NCBI GenBank assembly: GCA_963724195.1
Contig: CAVRTQ010000028.1
Location: 76,513-140,512, forward strand
DNA from: Solirubrobacter sp963724195
GTDB lineage: Bacteria; Actinomycetota; Thermoleophilia; Solirubrobacterales; Solirubrobacteraceae
Reading direction: 5' to 3'
Length of the DNA: 64,000 nt
Position numbers and translations under genes: made by a program. Shown here piece after piece: positions 37,064 through 45,631 of this stretch; the stretch's first letter is position 1; each line of letters starts with the position of its first letter. The notes under the pieces were generated by a model, which worked only from the letters and a program-made list of their open reading frames with translations, did not search any database and was not told the DNA's origin.

Positions 37064-37836
37064 ACGGCCTCGCGCTCCAGACCTACGAGATGGCGCGGCG
37101 ATCGGTGCTCCAGACGCTGCGCCAGCCGGCGATGATCATCCCGCCGATCCTGTTCCCGCTGATCCTGATGGGGATCAATGTGAGCGGCCTCGACGCCGCG
37201 ACGATGATTCCCGGGTTCCCGACGGACAGCTACCTGGACTTCGCGATCGCGTTCCCGTTCGTCCAGGGCGCGCTGTTCGCGTCCATCAACGCGGGGAGCG
37301 CCGTCGCCCGCGACGTGGAGACGGGCTTCTTGAACCGGCTCGCGCTGACGCCGATGCAGCGCGCCGCGATGCTGCTCGGCCACCTCGCGGGCGTGATGGT
37401 GGTGGCGCTGATCAGCGGCGTGATCTACCTCACGGTCGGGTTCGCGGCGGGGCTGCACTTCGAATCGGGCCCGCTCGGCGTGGTCGTGCTCTTCCTGCTC
37501 GCGTTGTTGATCGCGCTCGCGTTCGCATCCTTGGGCGCGTTCATCGGGCTGCGCACCGGCTCCGGCGAGGCGGTCCAGGGCGTGTTCCCGCTGTTCTTCG
37601 TGTTCCTGTTCCTGTCCTCGAGCTCGCTGCCGCGCAACCTGATCGAGCACGACTGGTTCCGGATCGTCGCCACCTGGAACCCGGTCTCGTACCTGTTCGA
37701 GGGCCTACGGTCGCTGATCATCTTCGGCTGGCAGGCACAGGCGCTGTTGCTCGGGTTCGGGTTCGCGGCGGTGATCGCGCTGATCGGCGTCGTCGGCTCG
37801 ACGAGCGCCCTGCGGACGCGGCTGGCGGCACGATGA
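37060..37836 (+). CDS. ABC-2 type transporter permease
   Basis: GTG 37060, 258 aa. Six hydrophobic segments, with the ABC-2 features LRQPAMIIPPILFPLILMGI, ARDVETGFLNRLALTPMQRA (coupling helix) and SSSSLPRNLIEHDWFRIVAT-WNPVSYLFEGLR. It pairs with the ATPase upstream and the second permease downstream (ATGA overlap) to form a heteromeric DrrAB-like exporter. Confidence 0.92.
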   Translation: MNGLALQTYEMARRSVLQTLRQPAMIIPPILFPLILMGINVSGLDAATMIPGFPTDSYLDFAIAFPFVQGALFASINAGSAVARDVETGFLNRLALTPMQRAAMLLGHLAGVMVVALISGVIYLTVGFAAGLHFESGPLGVVVLFLLALLIALAFASLGAFIGLRTGSGEAVQGVFPLFFVFLFLSSSSLPRNLIEHDWFRIVATWNPVSYLFEGLRSLIIFGWQAQALLLGFGFAAVIALIGVVGSTSALRTRLAAR

Positions 37837-38603
37837 AGCGCTTCCTCGACGTGGCGCTGGGCGTCGCCTATCGCTCCACCAAGAAGGTCGCGGTCAACCC
37901 GCAGCTGCTGCTGCCGTCGCTGATCTTCCCGCTGTTCTTCTTCGTCGCGTTCGCGGGCGGGCTGTCGAGCGTCGGCAACGTGCCGGGCTTCGACTTCCCG
38001 TCGGGCTACACGGCCTTCCAGTTCGTCTTCGTGCTGCTGCAGGCGTCGGCGTTCGGCGGCGTGTTCACGGGGTTCGGCATCGCCTCCGACTTCGAGAGCG
38101 GCTTCTCCCGCCGGCTGATGCTGGCGGCGCCGAGCCGGCTCGGCATCCTCGCCGGGTACACGCTCAGCGCGATGGTCCGGGCGGTCACGGTCGGCGTGCT
38201 GCTGTTCGTCGTCGCGCTCGCGAGCGGGATGCAGATCGACGGCAACGGCGTGGACCTGTTCGGACTGATCGTGCTCGCGCTGCTGGTCAACTTCACGGCG
38301 GCGATGTGGGCCGCGGGCGTCGCGCTGCGGCTGCGCACGATCCAGGCCGGGCCGGCGATGCAGATGCCGGTGTTCATCATCCTGTTCCTCGCGCCGGTCT
38401 ACGTGCCGCTGGGCCTGCTCGCGGGCTGGGTGGAGGCGGTCGCGCACCTCAACCCGTTGACGCCGCTGATCGAGGGCGGACGGGACCTCATCTCCGGCAG
38501 CGACTTCCAGCCGCTGCTGGTGTTCGGGATCGCGATCGCGCTCGGTGCCGTGTTCCTCGCCTGGGCGGTGCGCGGCATGGCTTCGGCGGAACGGGCCGGT
38601 TAG
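37833..38603 (+). CDS. ABC-2 type transporter permease (second)
   Basis: ATG 37833, 256 aa, paralogue of the preceding permease: ALGVAYRSTKKVAVNPQLLL, ASDFESGFSRRLMLAAPSRL, HLNPLTPLIEGGRDLISG. Three-gene ATPase-permease-permease operons of this type export drugs or lipids. The TAG stop is immediately followed by repeat copy C. Confidence 0.92.
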   Translation: MKRFLDVALGVAYRSTKKVAVNPQLLLPSLIFPLFFFVAFAGGLSSVGNVPGFDFPSGYTAFQFVFVLLQASAFGGVFTGFGIASDFESGFSRRLMLAAPSRLGILAGYTLSAMVRAVTVGVLLFVVALASGMQIDGNGVDLFGLIVLALLVNFTAAMWAAGVALRLRTIQAGPAMQMPVFIILFLAPVYVPLGLLAGWVEAVAHLNPLTPLIEGGRDLISGSDFQPLLVFGIAIALGAVFLAWAVRGMASAERAG

Positions 38604-38720
38604 GGCGATCGAACGCGGCAGCCGGCTTCGCCGGCGCCATGCGCGATCGCGGCAGTCGGACGCGGCAGCCGACTCGTCGGCGCCATGCGCGGCTGCATGA
38701 GATCGCTTCGCGGATCTCTA
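38604..38720. repeat. Convergent-junction two-hairpin repeat, copy C (with internal duplication)
   Basis: It starts right after the permease stop with the same GGCGATCGAACGCGGCAGCC as copy B. After GCGCGATCGC a second, diverged hairpin unit (GGCAGTCGGACGCGGCAGCC...GCATGCGCGGCTGC-like) is inserted before the final GAGATC-GCTTCGC-GGATCTC. The final CTAG gives the stop codon of the convergent secreted protein. Confidence 0.85.
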
Positions 38721-40232
38721 GCCGGTCTTGACCGTGGGCGCCTTCTTGTAACGCATCTTCAGCGTCTTGATGGCGGCGAGGTTGCCGGGTCGGCTGACCA
38801 CCACGCGGATGGTCGACCCGGACCGCAGCCGCTTGTTCCGGACCAAGCGCTTGAGCGACACGATCCCGCGCTTCTTCTTGGTGACCGTGTAGGACTTGCG
38901 CGTGCAGCCCTTCTTGCACGTGACCTTGACCTTCGCGCCCGCGGGCACGCCCTTCACCTGCAGCCGCGTGAACCGCGTGTAGCGGCCGTTGACCTTGTGG
39001 TCCCACGAGAGCGTGACCACGAGGCGGGTCTTCTTGACCGGCGGCGCGGGCGGGGGCGGAGGCGGCGGCGGGCCGACCTCGCGGCACCGGGCCGAACGCG
39101 GTGCCGACGCGACGTGGTGCAAGCGATGCGCTGGTCCGTTCCTCCCGCTCCGACGAGCCGGCAGTAGTCGACCTTGCCGTCGCGCGTTGTGGTCCACCCA
39201 CGCGCGACCGCCGGCGTAGCCGACGTCGGTCGGGCCGGACGCGATCGTGTCGCCGAAGCCGGCCGGCGTCCACAGCGTGCAGAAGAGCTGCGTCGAGGGC
39301 GCCGCGCCCACCGTGCGGCAGAAGTCCTTGAAGCCGTCGCCGTTGAAGTCCTGCCAGGCGTGGTCGGCGCCCCACTCCAGCGGCTGGGAGACGTAGCTGG
39401 TGCCGAAGCCCGACGGCGCGTCGCGAGCGTGCAGCTCATGCGCTGGTCCGCGCCGCCGTTGCCGACCTCGCGGCAGTAGTCCGCGCGCCCGTCGCGGTCG
39501 ATGTCCGCCCAGGAGCGGCCCGGCGCGTATCCCAGATCCAGGGCTCCGGAGGACAGCGTCCCGTCGAAGCGGGGCGCGGTGCGCGAGGACAGCGTGCAGG
39601 TCAGCACGTCGAGCACGCGGCAGAAGTCGGCGGTGCCGTCGGCGTTGACGTCGACCCAGGCGCGGCCCTCTGACCGGCCCCGGGTCGACCGCGGTCGCGA
39701 AGCCGGGCCCGAAGCCGTTGGCGGTCAACGGGGAGCAGATCGCCTGGTTGGTGGTCACGCGGCAGAAATCGGCCTTGCCGTCGCCGGTCGCGTCGGCGAG
39801 CGCGGTGCCGTTGACGTCGCCCCACTCGAGCGGCTCGCCCGGGGACTGGAGCGTGAAGCCCTCCGGTGAGGCGAGCGAGCACTGGTAGCGCTGGTTGGAC
39901 GGGCTGTCGACGCGGCGGCAGTAGTCGGCGCCGCCGTTGCCGTCCACGTCACCCCACATGCGCTGCTCGGCATACCCGGCGTCCAGTGCCGGCGCCGACA
40001 CGGTGCCGCCGAACCCACGGCCGGTCGCGAGCGTGCACTGCAGCTCCACGGCGGCCGTGATGCGGCAGTAGTCGACCTTGCGGTCGGCGTTGTAGTCGAC
40101 CCAGGCGATGGCTGATCCCCACTCGAGCGGAGCGGAGGAGTAGGTGCCCGTGTCCTGCGCCTGGGCGGCGGGCACGGCGATGATGAAGGCGAGAAGAAAG
40201 GCGAGCACGGCACCCGGAACAACAGACGGCAC
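38718..40232 (-). CDS. Secreted protein with Cys-containing FG-GAP/EF-like repeats, several frameshifts
   Basis: ATG 40232 opens a signal peptide (VVPGAVLAFLLAFIIAVPAA, cleavage after AQA). Then come seven or so repeats of about 45-50 residues with the motif W-x-D-x-(N/D)-x-D-G-x-x-D-(Y/F)-C-R: AWVDYNADRKVDYCR, MWGDVDGNGGADYCR, ADATGDGKADFCR, WADIDRDGRADYCR. Each is followed by a second Cys (CTLA, CSLA, CTLS). The Asp-rich loop resembles calcium-binding FG-GAP/dockerin loops, and the paired Cys probably form disulfides outside the cell. A basic C-terminal beta domain follows (VKVTCKKGCTRKSYTVTKKK). Frames change near 39670, 39425, 39180 and 39095. Function unknown; likely surface carbohydrate or protein binding. 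Confidence 0.75.
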   Translation of the reverse strand: MPSVVPGAVLAFLLAFIIAVPAAQAQDTGTYSSAPLEWGSAIAWVDYNADRKVDYCRITAAVELQCTLATGRGFGGTVSAPALDAGYAEQRMWGDVDGNGGADYCRRVDSPSNQRYQCSLASPEGFTLQSPGEPLEWGDVNGTALADATGDGKADFCRVTTNQAICSPLTANGFGPGFATAVDPGPVRGPRLGRRQRRRHRRLLPRARRADLHAVLAHRAPLRRDAVLRSPGSGIRAGPLLGGHRPRRARGLLPRGRQRRRGPAHELHARDAPSGFGTSYVSQPLEWGADHAWQDFNGDGFKDFCRTVGAAPSTQLFCTLWTPAGFGDTIASGPTDVGYAGGRAWVDHNARRQGRLLPARRSGRNGPAHRLHHVASAPRSARCREVGPPPPPPPPAPPVKKTRLVVTLSWDHKVNGRYTRFTRLQVKGVPAGAKVKVTCKKGCTRKSYTVTKKKRGIVSLKRLVRNKRLRSGSTIRVVVSRPGNLAAIKTLKMRYKKAPTVKTG

Positions 40233-40321
40233 CGCGCGAAGTTGCCATGCGCGTGGGAATCCGTCAACGCTTCACTGCCCGGTCACATGGTTTCCGGCGC
40301 GCTGGTCAAGGCTCGCGGCCC

Positions 40322-40725
40322 ATGAAGAAGACACTGGCCCTCGGGCTGCTGGTCCTCGCCTGCGTCGCGCCGGCGCAGGCCTCGGCGGTCCAGCTGAACA
40401 TCGGGCATCGTGGCGCCTCCGGCACCCGCCGGGAAGCACACGTTCGCGGGCCAGCAGGACGTTGTCGGCGACGTCCGTGGCACGGTTTCCGCCACGCTGG
40501 GCGCTTCCGGCCACGTTCGGCGCGTTCACGCCGGGCGTCGAGAAGGTCTACACGGCCACGTCCTGGCCTCCCCGCTCGCCGTCGCCATCACCCCGAACGC
40601 CTGGACCGGCCCGGTCTCCAACGCGGTCGCCGCGATCGACTTCTCCCAGCCGATCGCCGCCGCTGAGCCGCTCCGGGACCGGCGCCCTACGCCAAGACGC
40701 TGACCTTCACGCTCTCCACCCCTAC
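40322..40725 (+). CDS. Short secreted protein of an actinobacterial TLTFTLS-ending family, disrupted
   Basis: ATG 40322 gives a clear signal peptide (MKKTLALGLLVLACVAPAQA). Subsequent pieces in different frames read APAGKHTFAGQQDVVGDVRG, SATFGAFTPGVEKVYTAT, IDFSQPIAAAEPLRTG-like and TLTFTLST. The arrangement (signal, V-G-x-V-x-x-T-L-x-L, FGAFTPGV, then QPIAA..LRTG.Y.KTLTFTLSTT) is that of a small secreted beta-sandwich family I recall from Thermoleophilia. Here the central part is shorter than expected and at least three frame changes occur, so it may be a decayed copy. It meets the glycerate kinase stop at its 3' end. Confidence 0.45.
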
Positions 40726-41726
40726 GCCTCACCGCTGGCGAGCGCCTGTCCGAGGCGTTCGCCGGCCGCCTCCATCTCCTCGAGGTTCGTGGCCTCCTGG
40801 ACCATCTGCAGGTCGATCATGCGCTTGCCGAATCCGTCGAGGTCGTCGCGGCCGACGATCGCGTGCAGCGGCACCCCCGCCTGGCGCGTCCGCGTCCCGA
40901 TCTCGCCCACGAGCTTGCCCTGCAGCGTCTGCTCGTCCATCCGGCCCTCCCCCGTCACCACCGCCCGTGCCGCGCGCATCCGGTCGTCGAAGTCGAGCGC
41001 GTCGAGCACGAAGGGCGCCCCCGGCTCCAGCGCTGCGCCGTACTGCGCCCACAGCCCGCCGGACAGCCCCCCGGCCGCGCCGGTCATCGGCACGCCCCGC
41101 GGGTCCTTCTTGAGCGTCGGCGCCAGCGCGTCCAGCCGCTTCTCCAGCCGCGCGATCATCGCCTCGTCCGCGCCCTTCTGCGGCCCGAACACCTTCGGCG
41201 CGTCCTCCCACGGCGTCCGCACGTCCGTGAGGATCACGATCTTCGCCTTGCCGATCCCGCCGGCCGCCTCGATCGCCTCGATCGCCCCGGCACCGCCGTC
41301 CGTCGTCGCCGACCCGCCGACGGCCACGAGGATCACCGCCGCCCCGGCCTGCGCCGCCGCCGCGATCAACTCCCCGGTCCCGTACGTCGTCGCCCCCCAC
41401 GCGTCCAGTTCCTCGCCCATCAGCGCGAGCCCGGAAGCCATCGCCATCTCGACGATCGCCGTCCCACCGCCCTCGATCAACCCGAACCCGGTCCTCACCG
41501 CCTCGCCCTTCGGCCCGACGACGGTCTTCGCGATCAACTCCCCGCCCAACTGCGGCAGCAACGCATCCAGCGTCCCGTCCCCACCATCCGCGACCGGGCA
41601 CAGATCCGGCGGCATCAGCCCAGCCTTCTCCAACCCCCGCCCGATCGCCGCCGCCACCTGCGCCGCATTGAACGTGCCCTTGAACTTGTCGGGCGCGACC
41701 AGCACCGGCCGCTCTGGAACCGTCAT
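40722..41726 (-). CDS. Glycerate kinase (GarK/GlxK family)
   Basis: 334 aa, clean frame. PVLVAPDKFKGTFNAAQVAA, VADGGDGTLDALL, GPKGEAVRTGFGLIEGGGTA, VEMAMASGLALM, VGGSATTDGGAGAIEAI and VTGEGRMDEQTLQGKLVGEI are the diagnostic blocks of the type I glycerate kinase family. It phosphorylates D-glycerate (to 2- or 3-phosphoglycerate) in glyoxylate or sugar-acid metabolism. Two residues (GEA) before TAG 40722 abut the convergent secreted gene. The start, ATG 41726, lies 9 bp before a REP palindrome. Confidence 0.93.
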   Translation of the reverse strand: MTVPERPVLVAPDKFKGTFNAAQVAAAIGRGLEKAGLMPPDLCPVADGGDGTLDALLPQLGGELIAKTVVGPKGEAVRTGFGLIEGGGTAIVEMAMASGLALMGEELDAWGATTYGTGELIAAAAQAGAAVILVAVGGSATTDGGAGAIEAIEAAGGIGKAKIVILTDVRTPWEDAPKVFGPQKGADEAMIARLEKRLDALAPTLKKDPRGVPMTGAAGGLSGGLWAQYGAALEPGAPFVLDALDFDDRMRAARAVVTGEGRMDEQTLQGKLVGEIGTRTRQAGVPLHAIVGRDDLDGFGKRMIDLQMVQEATNLEEMEAAGERLGQALASGEA

Positions 41727-41736
41727 GCGCCCAACT

Positions 41737-41757
41737 TAAAGGGGTCAGACCCCTTTA
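41737..41757. repeat. REP-type palindrome (GGGGTC-A-GACCCC), left flank of RAYT
   Basis: TAAAGGGGTC-A-GACCCCTTTA is a 21-bp perfect palindrome in the wider frame AACTTAAAG...CTTTAGGTT. It holds the TGA stop of the RAYT gene (41745-41747). Confidence 0.9.
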
Positions 41758-42318
41758 GGTTTGCTGGGGAGCGCAGCGACGAACTCCAAGTAGGTGCGGA
41801 GGGCGTCACCGCCGTCCTGGGCGAAGTACGACAGGAGCCGTCGATCGTCGAGCCAGGCGGAGTGTTCGCGACGACGATCGCGGCGTGACTGCTCCACGGC
41901 CAGGCCTCCGGTGCCGAGCAGAGGCCGGCTTCAACCGGGTTGCGGGCGATGTACGCAGCCGTGAGCCAGAGCTGCGGGTCGGTGAGGACGCTCTTCGAGC
42001 TTGAAGCGACGGTCGAAGACGTGGCCGGCCGCTGCGTGTCGACGGTTGAACGCTTGGCGCATACGTCCCGTGAAGACGCTGCATTCCGCGGCCGAGATTC
42101 GGCTGTGGCGTCTCGATGAGCAGGTGCATGTGGTTGCCCATCAGGCAGTACGTCAGGCACCGCCAGCCCATGCGGTGGGTCACGCGGGCAAGCAGTGACA
42201 GATACCTGCGGCGATCGAGGTCGTCGATGAAGATCGGCTGTTTCGCAGCACCACGCGAGTACACGTGATGAATGCCGCCGGCGAGTTCGGGACGAGGAGG
42301 TCGAGGCATGCTTGGCAT
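41745..42318 (-). CDS. REP-associated tyrosine transposase (RAYT, IS200-like), three frameshifts
   Basis: ATG 42318. Frame 1 reads PRPELAGGIHHVYSRGAAKQ, DDLDRRRYLSLLARVTHRMG and YCLMGNHMHLLIET, the HUH motif (His-x-His) of Y1 transposases, with GMQRLHGTYA. Frame 2 near 42070 continues QAFNRRHAAAGHVFDRRFKL; frame 3 near 41990 gives AAYIARNPVEAGLCSAPEAW; a last shift near 41872 gives LDDRRLLSYFAQDGGDALRT and PKGV-stop inside the palindrome. This is the RAYT layout: a single-copy domesticated transposase that cuts REP sequences. Flanking palindromes on both sides are its expected substrates. Whether the shifts are sequencing errors or inactivation cannot be told. Confidence 0.85.
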
Positions 42319-42350
42319 AGGCCGCTCGCCTCCGCTTCTCGCCCCTCTCG

Positions 42351-42389
42351 AACCTAAAGGGGTCAGACCCGTTAATCTTTCTTTAGGTT
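42351..42389. repeat. REP-type palindrome, right flank of RAYT, interrupted
   Basis: AACCTAAAGGGGTCAGACCC is followed by a 10-bp insertion (GTTAATCTTT) and then CTTTAGGTT, closing the frame AACCTAAAG...CTTTAGGTT. It is the same core as at 41737. A TAA inside the insertion (42372-42374, minus strand) is the probable stop of the histidine kinase. Confidence 0.8.
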
Positions 42390-43759
42390 CGCCAGAGGGA
42401 TCCGCGGCCGCGGGGGCGGTGGCCGGGAGGGCGAGGGTGAATTCGGCTCCGCCGGTGGGGGTGTTGGTGGCGCGGACGGTGCCGCCGTGTTGTTCGGCGA
42501 CCTGGCGGACGATGGCGAGGCCGAGGCCGGAGCCGGGGCGGCCGCGGGAGGAGGCGCCGCGGTAGAAGCGGTCGAAGAGGTGGGGGAGGTCCTCGGCGTC
42601 GACGCCGGTGCCGTGGTCGCGGACGGAGACGCCGGAGGGGCCGGCGTAGACCTCGACGATGCCGCCGGGTGGGGAGTGCTTGGCGGCGTTGTCCAACAGG
42701 TTGTTGACGGCCCGGGCCAGGCGCTCGCGGGTGCCGTCGAGGACCGCGGGCTCCAGAGTGGCGCGGAAGTCGATCGACGGGGGCGTGGCGCTTCGCGCGG
42801 GTGACGGCTTCGCGGACGAGGTCGTCCAGGCGGATGTCCTCGCGCTCCTGGGACGGCTCGTCGCCACGGGCGAGCTCGATCAGGTCCGCGACGAGCATCC
42901 CCAGTTCGGTCGTCTGCTCCTCGACGTCGGCGAGCAGCCGGGCACGCTCGTCGGGCGGCAGGGCCTCGGACTCGGCGAGGACCTCGATGTTGGTGCGCAG
43001 GGACGTGATCGGGGTGCGGAGCTCGTGCGAGGCGTCCGCGACCAATTGCCGCTGGGCGGCGACGCTCCGCTCCAGCGTGTCGAGCATCGCGTTGAAGTGC
43101 TCGGCGAGCTCGCCGACCTCGTCGTGGGTCTCGACCTCGATCCGGCGACCGAGGTCCTCGGTGGCGGCGATGTGGCGGGCCGCGTCGGTCACGTGCACGA
43201 TCGGTGCGACGACGTTGCGCGAGACGAGCCGGCCCAGCGCCACCGCGAGCGCGATCCCGCCGAACACCACGAACAGGAGGATGAGCCGGAGCCGAGCCAA
43301 CACGGAGTCGGCGGGCTCCAAGCGAGCGCCCGAACTGCACCGCGAAGCCCCCGCCGACCGGCGCGGTCAGCACGCGCGTGTGCGTCCCGTTCACGTCGAC
43401 GTCGGCGAAGAACGGCTCGGCGACCCCCGCGGCGACGTCGCGGGCGCGGTCCTCGACCGGGATCTCGACCTGCTCGCTGCCGCGCGACTCGCACGCCGTC
43501 GCCGGCGTCGATGATCTGGATGTACGGCGTCGGCCCGCCGAACCGCGCGGGCAGCGGCCCGAACCGCCGCCCGAAGCGACCTTCGGGCGGCCCCTGCGGC
43601 GGGCGGGATGACGCGCTGCTGCTCGAGCGCCCGGTCCACCTCACCGCGCAGGGCCTCGCGGACGGCGAGGTACGCGACCAGCGCCGCCAAGGCCACCGCC
43701 ACGCCCACGGCGACCGCCACCGCGATCGTCATGCGGCGACGCAGAGGAAGCGAGGACAT
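42372..43759 (-). CDS. Two-component sensor histidine kinase (MprB/PhoR-like), several frameshifts
   Basis: ATG 43759 overlaps the response regulator stop by one base. Membrane segment 1: RRRMTIAVAVAVGVAVALAA. The extracellular part (PTPYIQIIDAGDG, VNGTHTRVLTAPVGGGFAVQ) is broken by shifts near 43600, 43490 and 43320. Segment 2: LARLRLILLFVVFGGIALAV, then HAMP, H-box VADASHELRTPITSLRTNIE, another shift near 42795, N-box LARAVNNLLDNAAKHSPPGG, and G-boxes VRDHGTGVDAEDLPHLFDRF and GSGLGLAIVRQVAEQHGGTV. It senses an envelope signal and phosphorylates the partner regulator. The final frame stays open into the RAYT start; a shift in the last codons gives the TAA 42372 supplied by the REP element. 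Confidence 0.85.
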
Positions 43760-44439
43760 CAGTCCCGCAGCACGTAGCCCACGCCCCGCACCGTGTGCAG
43801 GAGCCGCGACTCGCCGCCCTCTTCGGTCTTGCGGCGCAGGTAGCCCATGTAGACGCCCAGCGAATTGGACGAGGACCCGAAGTCGTAGCCCCACACGCGC
43901 TCGAAGATCTGCGAGCGCGTCAGCACCTGCTTCGGGTGCTCCAAGAACAACGCCAGCAGCTGGAACTCCGTGCGCGAGAGCTCCAGCACCCGCGAAGCCC
44001 GTCGCGCCTCCCACGCGCCCCGATCCAGGGTCAAGTCCGCGAACCGCAGCACCGACCCGTCCTCGGCCGTCGCCCCGTCCGCCCGCCGGAGCAGCGCGCG
44101 CAGCCGCGCCTTGAGCTCCTTCAAAGCAAACGGCTTGACCAGGTAGTCGTCGGCGCCCGCATCGAGCCCGGCGACCCGGTCGTCGATCGCGTCCCGCGCC
44201 GTCAGCATGAGAACCGGCGTGCGATCGCCCGCGTCGCGCAGGCGCCGGCACACCTCCAGGCCGTCCACGCCCGGCATGGCGACGTCGAGGATCACCGCAT
44301 CCTGGCGCGTGTCCGCCAGCCGGTCCAGCGCCTCGCGCCCGTCCGCCGCCAGCGTCACGTCGTAGCCGTCCAGGCGCAGCGCGCGGTCCAGCGCGGCGCG
44401 CACGGCAGGTTCATCGTCGACGATCAGGACGCGGGTCAT
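43759..44439 (-). CDS. Two-component response regulator, OmpR/PhoB (MprA-like)
   Basis: ATG 44439 (MTRVLIVDDEPAVRAALDRA); an upstream in-frame ATG at 44451 is possible. Receiver: phospho-Asp in DAVILDVAMPGVDGLEVCRR, LMLTARD, and LVKPFALKELKARL. C-terminal winged helix: SRVLELSRTEFQLLALFLEH, VGYVLRD end. 226 aa. It is cotranscribed with the kinase. MprAB in mycobacteria controls htrA-type (pepD) stress genes, and an HtrA gene is divergent here with an 83-bp spacer, which fits the same logic. Confidence 0.93.
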   Translation of the reverse strand: MTRVLIVDDEPAVRAALDRALRLDGYDVTLAADGREALDRLADTRQDAVILDVAMPGVDGLEVCRRLRDAGDRTPVLMLTARDAIDDRVAGLDAGADDYLVKPFALKELKARLRALLRRADGATAEDGSVLRFADLTLDRGAWEARRASRVLELSRTEFQLLALFLEHPKQVLTRSQIFERVWGYDFGSSSNSLGVYMGYLRRKTEEGGESRLLHTVRGVGYVLRD

Positions 44440-44522
44440 CAGCTCTCGCAAGGTCGGTTCCGAACGTAAGAATCACAGAAGACCATGCGATCTTTAGGAA
44501 GTCGCGCTCTTATGCGTGGGCT

Positions 44523-45603
44523 ATGCGCTCCTTCGTCTCCTTCCTGGCGGGCGCTGTCACGGTCGGCGCGGTGGTCGCGGCTTTGGCCGTCGGCGGCCTG
44601 ATCGACGACGACGCGCCCTCGTCCTCCACGTCGGCGGCCGCCCCGTCGCCGCCCACCGCGAAACAACAACAACTCCAGCGATGACGAGAAGGGCAGCGCG
44701 CCCGCGGACATCTCGGAGCTCTACAAACGCGTCTCCCCGGGCGTGGTCTTCATCCAGGCCGGCCAGACCGGCACCGGCTCGGGCTTCGTCCTCGACGACG
44801 AGGGCCACATCGTCACCAACGACCACGTCGTGGAAGGCTCGAATCAGTTCCAGGTGGTGATCGGCGGCAACCCGGACCCGATTCCCGCGCGCCTGATGGG
44901 CCAGGACCCGTCGAGCGACCTCGCCGTCCTCAAAGTCGACCCGGGCGCCGTCAAGGGCGGCCTGAAGCCGCTCGAGCTGGGCGACTCGACCGCGCTGGAG
45001 CCGGGCGACCAGGCGATCGCGATCGGCTCGCCGTTCGGCCTCGAGGGCACCGTGACGACGGGCATCATCTCCAGCCTCGGCCGCACGATCGACTCCCCGA
45101 ACTGCTACCCGATCGCCGACGCCGTCCAGACGGACGCCGCGATCAACCCCGGCAACTCGGGCGGCCCGCTGCTGGACGGCAACGGCCGCGTGATCGGCGT
45201 CAACAGCCAGATCCGCAGCTCCAGCAACTCCAACTCCGGCGTCGGCTTCGCGGTCCCGGTCTCCACCGTGAAGTTCGTCGTGCCGCTGATCAAGGACGGC
45301 GGGAAGGTCGAACGCGCGTACCTCGGCGTGCGCAACGGCACCCCGCCGGACCGCTCCGGCGCGCTCGTGGACTCGGTCGTCGCCAACGGCCCCGCCGCCC
45401 AGGGCGGCCTCCAGCCGGGCGACAAGATCACGAAGATCGACAACAAGGACATCAAGTCCTCCGAGGACGTCTCCTCCGCGGTTACCGCCCGCAAGCCCGG
45501 GGAACAGGCCAAAGTGGTGGTCGTGCGCGGCGGCCAGGAACGTACGCTGACCATCCAGCTCGGAACCCGTCCCGAGACGCAGGCGACCCAGAACTGCCGA
45601 TGA
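44523..45603 (+). CDS. HtrA/DegP-like trypsin protease with PDZ domain, frameshifted
   Basis: ATG 44523: a membrane anchor (SFLAGAVTVGAVVAALAVGG), then a Ser/Thr/Pro-rich linker in which a shift near 44660 breaks the frame (expected NNNSSDDEKGSAPADISELY). Catalytic triad: His in HIVTNDHVVEG, Asp in PSSDLAVLKVDPGAVKGG, Ser in DAAINPGNSGGPLLDGNGR. PDZ domain: GGKVERAYLGVRNGTPPDRS, GLQPGDKITKIDNKDIKSSE. About 359 aa. Envelope quality-control protease, probably regulated by the divergent two-component pair. It is followed after 28 bp by the MoxR gene. Confidence 0.92.
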
Positions 45604-45631
45604 CCCGCACGCACACCCAGGAGAAGCACCC

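Noticed and set aside
41806..42867. Apparent in-frame fusion of histidine kinase ATPase domain to the RAYT N-terminus
   Set aside because: The frame passes through a REP palindrome and a probable indel. A one-base correction gives the kinase its own TAA at 42372, and RAYT has its own ATG.
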